A stretch of 64,000 nt of DNA, from contig NZ_PYFT01000001.1 of the NCBI RefSeq assembly GCF_003023845.1, forward strand, positions 4,836,001-4,900,000, read 5' to 3'. Made by a program: the position numbers and the translations under genes. The notes below the pieces were generated by a model. It was not told the DNA's origin and ran no database searches. It saw only the letters and a list, made by a program, of their open reading frames with translations. Of this stretch, positions 54,218 to 62,352 are shown piece after piece. This stretch comes from Adhaeribacter arboris. GTDB taxonomy: Bacteria > Bacteroidota > Bacteroidia > Cytophagales > Hymenobacteraceae. Every line of letters starts with the position of its first letter. Position 1 is the stretch's first letter.

Positions 54218-54238
54218 CAGTTTAGCTCGTTACAAGTT
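54218..54238 (-). promoter_or_regulatory. Short heptad array upstream of recF
   Basis: On the recF sense strand this reads AACTTGT, AACGAGC, TAAACTG, three units in 7-nt phase about 43-63 bp before its ATG. It also overlaps the bases just before the pdhA start, in reverse orientation. Confidence 0.4.
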
Positions 54239-55270
54239 ATGGCAGTTACGAAACAAATGCCCAAAACAAAGGTAAAACCTGCAGCAAATTTCTCAAAAGA
54301 AACCTATGTGCGTTGGTACGAAATGATGCAGTTAATGCGCAAGTTCGAAGAGAAAGCAGGTCAGTTATACGGACAACAGAAAATTAAAGGTTTTTGCCAC
54401 CTATATATTGGGCAGGAAGCCTGCGTAGCCGGTGCCGTTACCGCGCTTACCAAAGATGATAAATGGATTACTGCTTACCGCGACCATGCGCACCCTTTAG
54501 CCTTAGGTACTTCCCCCAACGCCGTAATGGCCGAATTATTTGCCAAAGCTACCGGTTGCTCAAAAGGCAAAGGTGGTTCCATGCACATCTTCGATAAATC
54601 AGTGAATTTTGTGGGTGGCCACGGTATTGTGGGCGGCCAGATTCCCTTAGGCGCTGGTTTAGCCTTTGCGGAGAAGTATAATAACACAGGCAATTTGTGC
54701 ATGACCTACATGGGCGATGGCGCTGTACGCCAAGGTTCTTTCCACGAAACCTTCAACATGGCCATGACCTGGAAATTGCCCGTAATTTTTGTAGTAGAAA
54801 ATAACGGTTATGCGATGGGTACTTCTGTATCCCGGACTTCGAATGTTACGGAACTGGCTACTTTAGCCCTGGCTTACGAGATGCCTGCCGAAACGGTAAA
54901 TGCTATGCGTTGCGAAGATGTACACGAAGCAGTTGCTCGTGCTGCTGAAAGAGCTCGCGCTGGAGAAGGTCCAACTTTCCTGGAGTTCAAAACTTACCGC
55001 TACAAAGGTCACTCTATGTCGGACCCGGCCAAATATCGTACGAAAGAAGAACTGGAAGAGTACCGTAGCCAAGATCCGATTGAACTGGTTCGCCATACCA
55101 TCTTAGAGAATAAGTATGCTACTGAGCAGGAATTAGAAGAAATAGATAACAGAATCAAAGCAGAAGTTGCCGAAAGCGTAGAGTTTGCCGAAAAATCGCC
55201 TTATCCTACGGCAGACGAATTATATAAAGACGTGTACGCTCAAAGCGATTATCCTTACATTCAAGACTAA
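54239..55270 (+). CDS. pdhA: Pyruvate dehydrogenase E1 component, alpha subunit
   Basis: A 343-residue thiamine-diphosphate enzyme subunit that decarboxylates pyruvate for acetyl-CoA synthesis. The TPP motif GDGAVRQGSFHETFNMA to ENNGYAMGT is intact, and the phosphorylation-loop-like YRYKGHSMSDP is present. It should pair with a beta subunit and E2, which are not in this window. It starts at an ATG and is cytosolic. Confidence 0.96.
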   Translation: MAVTKQMPKTKVKPAANFSKETYVRWYEMMQLMRKFEEKAGQLYGQQKIKGFCHLYIGQEACVAGAVTALTKDDKWITAYRDHAHPLALGTSPNAVMAELFAKATGCSKGKGGSMHIFDKSVNFVGGHGIVGGQIPLGAGLAFAEKYNNTGNLCMTYMGDGAVRQGSFHETFNMAMTWKLPVIFVVENNGYAMGTSVSRTSNVTELATLALAYEMPAETVNAMRCEDVHEAVARAAERARAGEGPTFLEFKTYRYKGHSMSDPAKYRTKEELEEYRSQDPIELVRHTILENKYATEQELEEIDNRIKAEVAESVEFAEKSPYPTADELYKDVYAQSDYPYIQD

Positions 55271-55455
55271 GAGTACTAATAGCTAGCTAAATGTTGTCGG
55301 AATAACAAAATTTTTGCTTTTGATTGAATGCAAATGTTTTTTTTTCTGTTTAATTCCTGACAACCAATTATTAATTAAATAATTAAACTTTAATCTTCCT
55401 AATTGTTGTTCACAAAGCTTAGCAACAGATAAAAAAGCTACTATCCGTTTCTGGC

Positions 55456-55483
55456 AACAAGCAAGTAACAATTAACAACCAAA
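55456..55483 (+). promoter_or_regulatory. Heptad-phased array before the TPR membrane protein gene
   Basis: Units AACAAGC, AAGTAAC, AATTAAC and AACCAAA run without gaps and end 5 bp before the ATG at 55489, on the same strand. Confidence 0.45.
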
Positions 55484-55488
55484 CAAGA

Positions 55489-56199
55489 ATGGCACAAAAT
55501 ATCACCAAGAAAGACCACACTTTAGATGTTCTGGAAAACCCGGACGTACTGGCGGATCGTCTAACTCATGGCTCAGAAGACTTTTTAACTAAATACAAGA
55601 ATGTATTATTGGGCCTTTTGGGGGTCGTGGCAGCTGCCGTTATTGGAGGGTTCTTGTTTTATAATTACCGTAGCTCGCAAGAGAAAGAAGCTCAGGCGGA
55701 TATGTTTCAGGCGGTATATTATTTTGAGGCCGATTCTCTGAACAAAGCCTTAAAAGGGGATGGTCAATATCGGGGTTTAACGGCTATTGCTAATGAATAT
55801 GGTGGTACGAAAGCGGGTAACCTGGCTAAATTTTATACCGGTATTATTTACTTAAAACAAGGTAAATTTAAGGATGCCATTAATTACCTGGAAGATTATA
55901 AATCTAATGATTTAATTTTACAAGGTAAGGCTTATAGCCTGCTGGGCGACGCTAATTTGGAATTAGGTAACAAGAAAGAGGCAATTGATTATTATTTGAA
56001 AGCCGTTGATTATAATTCCAATGAGTTCTTTACCCCGCAGTATTTAATGAAAGCCGCCACTGCTTACGAAGCGGATAGCAATTACGCTAAAGCTACCGAA
56101 ATGTACGATAAAATTATTAATAGCTATCCTAACGCTGCTGAAGTAGCAGATGCTAAAAAATACAAAGCCCGGGCAGAACTTTTAGCTGCCAGCAAATAA
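55489..56199 (+). CDS. TPR membrane protein, YfgM-like
   Basis: A 236-residue protein with one N-terminal membrane segment (VLLGLLGVVAAAVIGGFLFY, about residues 38-58), then TPR helices (AKFYTGIIYLKQGKFKDAI, LLGDANLELGNKKEAIDYY, MKAATAYEADSNYAKATEMY). The layout matches YfgM/ancillary SecYEG-associated proteins of other bacteria, though the similarity here is only architectural. The C-terminus should be periplasmic. It is closed by a strong terminator. Confidence 0.88.
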   Translation: MAQNITKKDHTLDVLENPDVLADRLTHGSEDFLTKYKNVLLGLLGVVAAAVIGGFLFYNYRSSQEKEAQADMFQAVYYFEADSLNKALKGDGQYRGLTAIANEYGGTKAGNLAKFYTGIIYLKQGKFKDAINYLEDYKSNDLILQGKAYSLLGDANLELGNKKEAIDYYLKAVDYNSNEFFTPQYLMKAATAYEADSNYAKATEMYDKIINSYPNAAEVADAKKYKARAELLAASK

Positions 56200-56220
56200 T
56201 TTAATTCAATTTATTTTATT

Positions 56221-56264
56221 AAAAGCACAACCATCGAAATAAAAGTTTCGGTGGTTGTGCTTTT
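56221..56264 (+). terminator. Strong terminator, 19-bp stem
   Basis: Arms at 56221-56239 and 56246-56264 pair with one G-T wobble (AAAAGCACAACCA at the base) and the hairpin runs into T-rich sequence (TTTTTGTTTT). It lies 22 bp past the TPR gene. Confidence 0.9.
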
Positions 56265-56352
56265 TGTTTTATACCACCTGAAGATTAATTTACTTTGCTG
56301 CGGGTAGTTAAATAATGAGCTAAAGGAAAATAGTTTATTTATCCGATTACTA

Positions 56353-56377
56353 AACTTGCAACTTATAACCTATAACC
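56353..56377 (+). promoter_or_regulatory. Heptad-phased array before ribH
   Basis: Reads AACTTGC, AACTTAT, AACCTAT, AACC in 7-nt phase and ends 4 bp before the ribH ATG. The first 18 bases equal the start of the array before the thioesterase gene. Confidence 0.5.
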
Positions 56378-56381
56378 AATT

Positions 56382-56864
56382 ATGGCCAGTGCCCTTAAAA
56401 ACCTAAGCGATTATAATTCCGATAATTTAGTTGACATTACAGAGAAAAAATTTGGTTTGTTGGTAGCAGAGTGGAATAAAGCTATTACGGATACTCTGTG
56501 TAAGGGAGCTTACGAAACTTTAATAAAGCACGGCGCAAAGCCGGAAAATATTATCCGGAATACGGTACCAGGCAGCTTTGAATTAAGTTTAGGGGCACAA
56601 TTGCTGGCACAAAACAGCGATATAGATGCCGTTATTTGTCTAGGTGTGGTAATTAAAGGCGAAACCAAGCACGACGATTACATTTGCCATGCTGTAGCCC
56701 AAGGTATTACCCAAGTAAGTTTAAAGTATAATAAGCCCGTAATTTTTGGCTTGGTTACTACCAATAATGAGCAACAGGCTTGGGATAGAGCCGGAGGCAA
56801 ACACGGTAATAAAGGAGTGGAAGCTGCTGCTACTGCCATTCATATGCTTGGTATTAGTGCTTAA
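56382..56864 (+). CDS. ribH: 6,7-dimethyl-8-ribityllumazine synthase
   Basis: A 160-residue riboflavin-pathway enzyme that condenses the pyrimidine with dihydroxybutanone phosphate. Motifs include NTVPGSFELSLGAQLLA and VICLGVVIKGETKHDDYICHAV (with the catalytic His) and a C-terminal AWDRAGGKHGNKGVEAA. It forms a 60-mer or pentamer in other species. Other rib genes are not in the window, and no FMN riboswitch was recognised upstream. Confidence 0.97.
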   Translation: MASALKNLSDYNSDNLVDITEKKFGLLVAEWNKAITDTLCKGAYETLIKHGAKPENIIRNTVPGSFELSLGAQLLAQNSDIDAVICLGVVIKGETKHDDYICHAVAQGITQVSLKYNKPVIFGLVTTNNEQQAWDRAGGKHGNKGVEAAATAIHMLGISA

Positions 56865-56936
56865 AAAATAAAGGCTATATCTTAAAATACAAGTTTCAAT
56901 AGCTTATACTTTTTGATTTGATATAGCCTTTATTTT
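56865..56936. terminator. Long hairpin between ribH and the lipoprotein gene
   Basis: Arms at 56865-56881 and 56920-56936 pair over 17 bp (AAAATAAAGGCTATATC and complement). The tail is T-rich and overlaps the stop codon of the leftward lipoprotein gene, so it probably serves both convergent genes. Confidence 0.82.
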
Positions 56937-57175
56937 TATTTAGAAGCCGCTGCTTTAGGCTTATAAATAGCCCCGGTAGCAAAATCAACTGCTAAGCTTG
57001 GCCAGAAGATCAAAAGATCAGCAATGAAAGCACCTATGCGTAATTCACGCTGTGGTTCGCCTGCTGCAGGCCTGGTTTTCTGATACTCTGTAACCTTACC
57101 GCCAAAAAGCGTCGCGCAGGAAGAAAGCATGCCGCAGGCTACCAGAATGAATAAAGCTTGTCTCAATTTTTTCAT
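56936..57175 (-). CDS. Small lipoprotein
   Basis: A 79-residue protein with a lipoprotein signal (LVACGMLSSCATLFGG). A second hydrophobic stretch (AFIADLLIFWPSLAVDFATG) near residues 48-67 may be membrane-embedded. This pattern is common in short Bacteroidetes envelope proteins of unknown role. It lies 199 bp downstream of another lipoprotein gene in the same direction. Confidence 0.7.
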   Translation of the reverse strand: MKKLRQALFILVACGMLSSCATLFGGKVTEYQKTRPAAGEPQRELRIGAFIADLLIFWPSLAVDFATGAIYKPKAAASK

Positions 57176-57374
57176 AAAAATAAGTGTATGTTATCTAAAT
57201 TGTTACGTACAAATTTATCTTAAAATTATACATACGCAAGTTTAGGTATATTATATTTCAAATGTTTTGAAAAACCTTTAGTAAGATACAGTAAAGGATA
57301 AAAGAAAAAAACCGCTATTGAGTAAAAGACCACAGGAATGTGATTGCTGATATACTGAAATCAACCGTTAGTAT

Positions 57375-58301
57375 TTAGTAGCGTTTGCGTTGCGGCACCG
57401 TTTTATTACGACTTATATTTACTTGTAAGCCAAGAGAAGGTATAAAGGTCATCCCGGAGAATTTATGTGATTGGCCGCCTATAACTTTATACGTTCCATA
57501 ATTTTGATAATATATAGTAAGAGCTGGCAACAGGTAAACATATCGGAATCCAATCTTGCCGTTTATAAAAGCCCCATACGAAGCAAAATTATTGCGTTCT
57601 TGTACTGCTTCTACTTTAGCTATTCTATCGCTATATTTTGTAAATAAATTTCCGGGATTAAAACCGTACTTTATAAAAGTATGATTATAAACAACTCCCC
57701 ACGAAATATTGCCGATCTCCTCTTCGGGCCCAAATGATTTGCTGAATATCAACGGAATTACTAAATCTCTGCGCTTCGCATAGAAGTCCAGCACGGGCTC
57801 CAATTTATTTAAGAATGCACGACCCGGTAGATTTGCTTTTTGCCCAGTGTATTGCAAACCAATACTACCATACAAGGTACCCTCACCAGGGTTTTCGGGT
57901 GTTCCAATCGGGCCTAAAAATTGGTACATAGCATCAAAAACGTGGGCTCCGGAAGCAAATTTATACCCAACATCTACGCGCGGTGCAAGTCCATAGCGGA
58001 CATAAAAATCAAAGGTAGGCCCGACCGGATCTAAAGCATATGCTGTTAAACCTTTGGCAAAAGTATCTACTTGCTCATCATAATAAACAGAATCTTTTTT
58101 GGTAATAGCATCTACGGCGGACTTGGTTATATCATCTAACTGACTAATGGGCTCGGTGGCAATGTTGCCCCCAAAGTTTATCCCGGCTTTAAACTGACCC
58201 GTAGCAGTTACTTTGCCTGAGTTAATGATAGCTCGCGGAGCAGTGCAGCCGGTAATTAGTAGAAAAGAAAGCAGAAAAATAAATAGGAAACTACGTTGCA
58301 T
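57375..58301 (-). CDS. Envelope lipoprotein, possible beta-barrel-like
   Basis: A 308-residue protein with a lipoprotein signal (LLSFLLITGCTAPRA). The mature part alternates hydrophobic and polar residues with many Tyr/Phe/Gly strands (GSIGLQYTGQKA, WGVVYNHTFIKYGFNPG) and ends in PSLGLQVNISRNKT, suggesting an outer-membrane barrel or similar. I do not recognise the family. Confidence 0.7.
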   Translation of the reverse strand: MQRSFLFIFLLSFLLITGCTAPRAIINSGKVTATGQFKAGINFGGNIATEPISQLDDITKSAVDAITKKDSVYYDEQVDTFAKGLTAYALDPVGPTFDFYVRYGLAPRVDVGYKFASGAHVFDAMYQFLGPIGTPENPGEGTLYGSIGLQYTGQKANLPGRAFLNKLEPVLDFYAKRRDLVIPLIFSKSFGPEEEIGNISWGVVYNHTFIKYGFNPGNLFTKYSDRIAKVEAVQERNNFASYGAFINGKIGFRYVYLLPALTIYYQNYGTYKVIGGQSHKFSGMTFIPSLGLQVNISRNKTVPQRKRY

Positions 58302-58683
58302 AATATAAGAAAATATAAATGTTAACCTGATTCAGGCAAAATTATCAAAGAGTATAATGGATAACTAAAATTAATCTAAAACCAGGCCAAGCTTGTGTAA
58401 AAAATACCTGCTTCCTAATAAAAAGGATAGCAAGGCGGTGAACAATAAAAAGCAAAATTAGAAGTTAAATTTAGGTAAATGCTGTTAAATTAGATATTTA
58501 CTCGTACTTTTGCGGCGCAATTAATAACGCCTGATAGAAGGTAACTTAGGTTCTTTCTATAACGGAAAGAAATTAAACTAATCTGCTTTGCTTTCTGTTA
58601 CATCAAAAATAAAAGTCAGAAGATTTGATTTAACTGATTTAGATTGTCATTTTAATAAGAATTAATTCATTATTTTAAAGTAT
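58302..58683. other. Intergenic region upstream of the DksA-like gene
   Basis: A 382-bp AT-rich divergent gap. One TANNTTTG box is found at 58505-58512, which would give the DksA-like gene a leader of about 160 nt. No frame or hairpin of note is seen. Confidence 0.5.
58505..58512 (+). promoter_or_regulatory. Bacteroidetes-type -7 box before the DksA-like gene
   Basis: TACTTTTG matches TANNTTTG, 171 bp upstream of the ATG. The -33 element is not clear. Confidence 0.4.
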
Positions 58684-59067
58684 ATGTCAGAAGAACCACT
58701 TCGCTATTCCAGAGAAGAATTAAACGAGTTTGAGCAAATTATCCGGGAAAAACTAACTAATGCTAAAAGAGAGGTTGCCTTTATAAAAGAAACCTTGAGC
58801 AGACGCAACGATAGTGGTACTGATAATACCGCTTCTTCGGCCAAAGTGCTTGAGGATGGTGCGGATACTGCTGAAAAAGAGAGCTTAAACCAATTAGCTT
58901 CTCGGCAATTAAAATTTATACAGCAGTTAGAAAATGCATTAATCCGGATTAAGAATGGCAGTTATGGAGTTTGTATTGCTTCCGGAAAGTTAATCCCGAA
59001 AGAGCGTTTGCGCGCCGTACCCCATACCCAGCATTCAATTGAAGCTAAGTTACAACGCAGAGATTAA
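58684..59067 (+). CDS. TraR/DksA family protein with degenerate zinc finger
   Basis: A 127-residue protein with a long N-terminal coiled coil (about 10-75) and a C-terminal globular end. The zinc finger region reads YGVCIASGKLIPKERLRAVPH, keeping one Cys and lacking the other three of classical DksA. Such degenerate forms are normal in Bacteroidetes. It should bind RNA polymerase through the secondary channel. The next gene, scpB, starts 7 bp after its stop, so the two are probably co-transcribed. Confidence 0.9.
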   Translation: MSEEPLRYSREELNEFEQIIREKLTNAKREVAFIKETLSRRNDSGTDNTASSAKVLEDGADTAEKESLNQLASRQLKFIQQLENALIRIKNGSYGVCIASGKLIPKERLRAVPHTQHSIEAKLQRRD

Positions 59068-59074
59068 TTAGTTT

Positions 59075-59638
59075 TTGGAATTTTTACAAAATTATATCCA
59101 GGCAATTATCTTTTGTGCTTCGGCGCCGGTGGCAATTGAGGAACTGCAAAAGTGCCTTTCAGAAACGTTGCAACAAGAAATATCCATTAGCGATGTTTTA
59201 GAAAGTATAGAAGCAATGAACCAGCGTTTTGCTGAAGCTTCTTTTGCTTTTCAGATTTATGCTATTGGCGGCGGCTATCAATTTTTGACTAAACCGGATT
59301 ACCAAGAGGTAATTGGGGCATTTTTAAAACAAAAGTCAAAGCGGAAGCTTTCTATGTCTGCCCTGGAAACTTTGGCTATAATAGCGTATAAACAACCTAT
59401 TTCTAAGTCGGGGATTGAACAAATTCGCGGGGTAAGCTGCGATTATGCCATTCAGAAGCTTTTGGAAAAAGAATTAATTCAGATTAAAGGCAAAGCAGAT
59501 ACTATAGGGCGGCCAATTATTTATGGTACCACCCAAAAGTTCATGGAATATTTTGGTATTAACCATTTGAAAGATCTCCCCCAACTTAAGGATTTCGTAT
59601 CCGAAGAAAATATTATTGGCGGCATTTCTGAAAATTAA
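59075..59638 (+). CDS. scpB: Segregation and condensation protein B
   Basis: A 187-residue winged-helix subunit of the SMC-ScpAB condensin. Motifs include YIQAIIFCASAPVAIEEL and LETLAIIAYKQPISKSGIEQIRGV with a C-terminal IGRPIIYGTT. The start codon is TTG at 59075: an in-frame TAG lies 6 bp upstream and the first ATG is far inside. scpA and smc are not in the window. It is closed by a hairpin at 59668. Confidence 0.95.
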   Translation: MEFLQNYIQAIIFCASAPVAIEELQKCLSETLQQEISISDVLESIEAMNQRFAEASFAFQIYAIGGGYQFLTKPDYQEVIGAFLKQKSKRKLSMSALETLAIIAYKQPISKSGIEQIRGVSCDYAIQKLLEKELIQIKGKADTIGRPIIYGTTQKFMEYFGINHLKDLPQLKDFVSEENIIGGISEN

Positions 59639-59667
59639 ACTTCTTATTATTCGTACAAGCAATAATG

Positions 59668-59698
59668 GCCGGTTAAGTTTCCTTATAACTTAACCGGC
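59668..59698 (+). terminator. Terminator after scpB
   Basis: A 12-bp stem GCCGGTTAAGTT/AACTTAACCGGC with a 7-nt loop is followed by TTTCTCCTTATTT. It lies 29 bp past the scpB stop. Confidence 0.83.
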
Positions 59699-59754
59699 TT
59701 TCTCCTTATTTAAATAAAGTAATTACAGTAGCGATACTGCAAAAGGATATAACC

Positions 59755-61536
59755 ATGGCAACTGAATCTAATTCAACCGGATCTGGTAAATTTAACTCTC
59801 GTAATAAGTTTACAAAACGCCCGTCCAGCGACTCCGATAATAATTCTTGGTCGAAAAATAAACCAGCTAAATTTAAAGACGAAGGCAAAAAAATATTTAA
59901 CCGTTCGAGTCGCTTCGATCGGGACAGACCTTATGCTGGTGGAAACCGCGCAAATAACCAAAACCAAGAATCTGGTAATTCCCGGGGAGGCCGGGATAAT
60001 CAGGAAAAGTCTGATTTTCGCCCAAGCCGGGATAACAAAAGGTTTGGAGGCTTTCCATCCAATAATAAATTTAAAAAACCAAGACCTTTTACGAGCAAAA
60101 ATTCTTTCTCGAAAGAAGGCGATATAGCATCTAACCGTTACTCCCGTTCTAACGAAAGTGGGGAGAGTAACCGGGAAGGCGATTACAGGCCCGCGCGGCC
60201 ATATAATCCGAATCGTAATTTTAATACTGAAAATCGTTATCAGAAATCTCCGTTTGGTGATGTACCCAAAGGTAAGCCCGGCGAACGTAATCGTTCTTTT
60301 AGACCCGAAAAAGAAGCTTACCGTCAAAAGTTGCAATCGGAGGGTAATAGCCAGGATGATCGGTTTGGTAACGGCCATAGGCCTTATAACCGGAATAGGG
60401 AAGAAGATGGCTCTGCTCAGACGCCATTTAAACGGTTTAACCAGGGAACGGCTAACAGCGAGCGCAAACCATTCGATCGTGATCGGAATGCCGATCGGAA
60501 ACCGTATGGCAGAAGCAGGGAAGAAACCGGCGACCGTAAATCCTTTGGTCGTAATCGTGACGAAGAGGCGGGCGAACGTAAGTCTTTTAACCGAAGCCGG
60601 GATAATGATAACCAGGAACGCGCACCTTTTCAACGTTCGCGTGAAGAAAATCAGTCTGGCAGGAAAGAATTTGTAAAAAAATCATTTAACAGAAGAGATT
60701 CGGAAAGCGGAGGACAAAGACCTGCCCGGCGGAACAGCGAGGAACGATCAAACGAAGCACCTGATTATGATTTGCGTCGTTTTAGCCATCGCGAATCGAA
60801 TAAAAGTGGGGAGGAGAGTCGGACGGATAACGGTATTCGCCTGAACCGATATATTGCTAATGCCGGTGTTTGCTCTCGTCGGGAGGCCGATACGTTAATT
60901 TCATCTGGCGAGATTAAAGTGAATGGCGAAGTAGTTACGGAAATGGGCTACATGGTAAAACCGGAAGATACCGTACAATACGGTAAAAAAAGGCTCAACC
61001 GCGAGAAAATGGTTTATGTATTATTAAATAAGCCAAAAGATTTTATCACCACCACCGATGATCCGGAAGGCCGCAAAACAGTAATGAACTTGGTTGCAAA
61101 TGCCTCTAAAGAACGAATTTTTCCGGTTGGCCGCTTGGACCGCAATACTACTGGCTTGTTATTATTTACTAACGATGGAGAATTAGCTCAAAAATTAACG
61201 CATCCGTCGCACGAAAATTCAAAAATTTATCAGGTAGAATTAGATAAGCCTCTAACCAGAGAAGATTTTGAAAAGGTGGAGGCTGGTTTAGAGTTGGAGG
61301 ATGGCAAAGCTGTTGTAGATGAACTGGCTTTAATTGGCGATACTGGTAAATTCGTAGGAATAAAAATTCATATTGGAAAGAACCGGATTGTACGTCGGAT
61401 TTTTGAACACTTGGGTTATGAAGTAGTTTCCTTGGATCGCGTACAATATGCGGGGCTCACTAAAAAGGATTTACCACGGGGCAAATGGCGCTTTTTAAAC
61501 GAGAAAGAAGTTATCCGCTTAAAATATTTCATGTAG
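59755..61536 (+). CDS. rRNA pseudouridine synthase with long disordered N-terminus
   Basis: A 593-residue protein. Residues about 360-593 form an RluB/RsuA-type enzyme: S4 domain (GIRLNRYIANAGVCSRREA), then LLNKPKDFITTTDDPEGR and the catalytic Asp462 in PVGRLDRNTTGLLLF. It should convert a uridine in rRNA to pseudouridine. The first about 360 residues are highly charged and rich in Arg, Asn, Ser, Gly and Asp, with repeated NRDEEAGERKSFNRSR-like units, and are expected to be disordered and RNA-binding. Typical enzymes have only about 240-300 residues. The long frames on the opposite strand are artefacts of this composition. Confidence 0.92.
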   Translation: MATESNSTGSGKFNSRNKFTKRPSSDSDNNSWSKNKPAKFKDEGKKIFNRSSRFDRDRPYAGGNRANNQNQESGNSRGGRDNQEKSDFRPSRDNKRFGGFPSNNKFKKPRPFTSKNSFSKEGDIASNRYSRSNESGESNREGDYRPARPYNPNRNFNTENRYQKSPFGDVPKGKPGERNRSFRPEKEAYRQKLQSEGNSQDDRFGNGHRPYNRNREEDGSAQTPFKRFNQGTANSERKPFDRDRNADRKPYGRSREETGDRKSFGRNRDEEAGERKSFNRSRDNDNQERAPFQRSREENQSGRKEFVKKSFNRRDSESGGQRPARRNSEERSNEAPDYDLRRFSHRESNKSGEESRTDNGIRLNRYIANAGVCSRREADTLISSGEIKVNGEVVTEMGYMVKPEDTVQYGKKRLNREKMVYVLLNKPKDFITTTDDPEGRKTVMNLVANASKERIFPVGRLDRNTTGLLLFTNDGELAQKLTHPSHENSKIYQVELDKPLTREDFEKVEAGLELEDGKAVVDELALIGDTGKFVGIKIHIGKNRIVRRIFEHLGYEVVSLDRVQYAGLTKKDLPRGKWRFLNEKEVIRLKYFM

Positions 61537-61638
61537 AGCAGGCAACCAGTTAGCCCAAAGTTCTATCTATATAAATAAGAGGAATTAAACCGGTTAGTTG
61601 GGATAACACAAAGCGTAAATGCAGCAAGGTAGTTTCAC

Positions 61639-62352
61639 GTGATTCAGATAGCAGTTGATATTGGAAATACCCGGATCAAATATGGTGTTTTCGATGAAAA
61701 GGGCTTGGTAAAAGCCGATCAGGTGCAGAGTTTGCAGGAATTAACAGATGTAGTAGTGCATGGCCAGGTGCAGCACGCTATAATTTCATCGGTGCGCTAC
61801 TTAGAACAAGTGCTTTTTTCTGTTCCGGGTAAGATTGTATGGTTATCGCCGACTGTACCAGTACCCATAACAAATAATTATGGTACTCCAGAAACCTTAG
61901 GTATGGACCGGCTAGCAGCGGTAATAGGAGCCAACTTTCTTTACCCAAATCAGGATTGCTTAATAATAGATGCGGGTACCTGCATTACTTTTGATTTTAT
62001 TGATCGCCACGCAAGCTATTACGGAGGTAGTATTTCGCCGGGATTAGACATGAAGTTTAAAGCCTTACATACTTTTACCGGTAAGTTGCCGTTAGTGGAG
62101 CAGGCTGAAAAATTTAAGGTTCCTCTTGTAGGACGTAATACCATAGAATGCTTAAAGAGCGGAGTATTAAATGGTTCCTTGGCAGAAGTAACGGGGATAA
62201 TAACAGATTATAAACAACAATCGCCCGATTTAATTATAATAGTATGCGGTGGGGATGCACCGTTTTTTGAAAAGAACATAAAAGCCCCCATCTTTGTCGT
62301 ACCCGATTTAGTTTTAATTGGGCTTAACCGAATTTTGAATTACAATGTATAA
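61639..62352 (+). CDS. coaX: Type III pantothenate kinase
   Basis: A 237-residue ASKHA-fold kinase that phosphorylates pantothenate in coenzyme A synthesis. Motifs are IAVDIGNTRIKYGVFD, GMDRLAAVIGA, IIDAGTCITFDFID and GGSISPGLDMKFKALH. The start codon is GTG; an in-frame TAG lies 9 bp upstream, and no ATG fits. Its end overlaps the next gene by 8 bp, so the two are translationally coupled. Confidence 0.97.
   Translation: MIQIAVDIGNTRIKYGVFDEKGLVKADQVQSLQELTDVVVHGQVQHAIISSVRYLEQVLFSVPGKIVWLSPTVPVPITNNYGTPETLGMDRLAAVIGANFLYPNQDCLIIDAGTCITFDFIDRHASYYGGSISPGLDMKFKALHTFTGKLPLVEQAEKFKVPLVGRNTIECLKSGVLNGSLAEVTGIITDYKQQSPDLIIIVCGGDAPFFEKNIKAPIFVVPDLVLIGLNRILNYNV

Noticed and set aside
56282-56381. 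Possible FMN riboswitch before ribH
   Set aside because: No conserved core of the riboswitch was recognised; only the heptad array is visible.
59773-60633. 286-codon leftward frame
   Set aside because: Reverse reading of the charged low-complexity N-terminus of the pseudouridine synthase; the product would be an implausible Ile/Phe/Arg-rich string.
60158-60676. 172-codon rightward frame in another phase
   Set aside because: Same cause as above; the synthase frame is the only one with recognisable domains.
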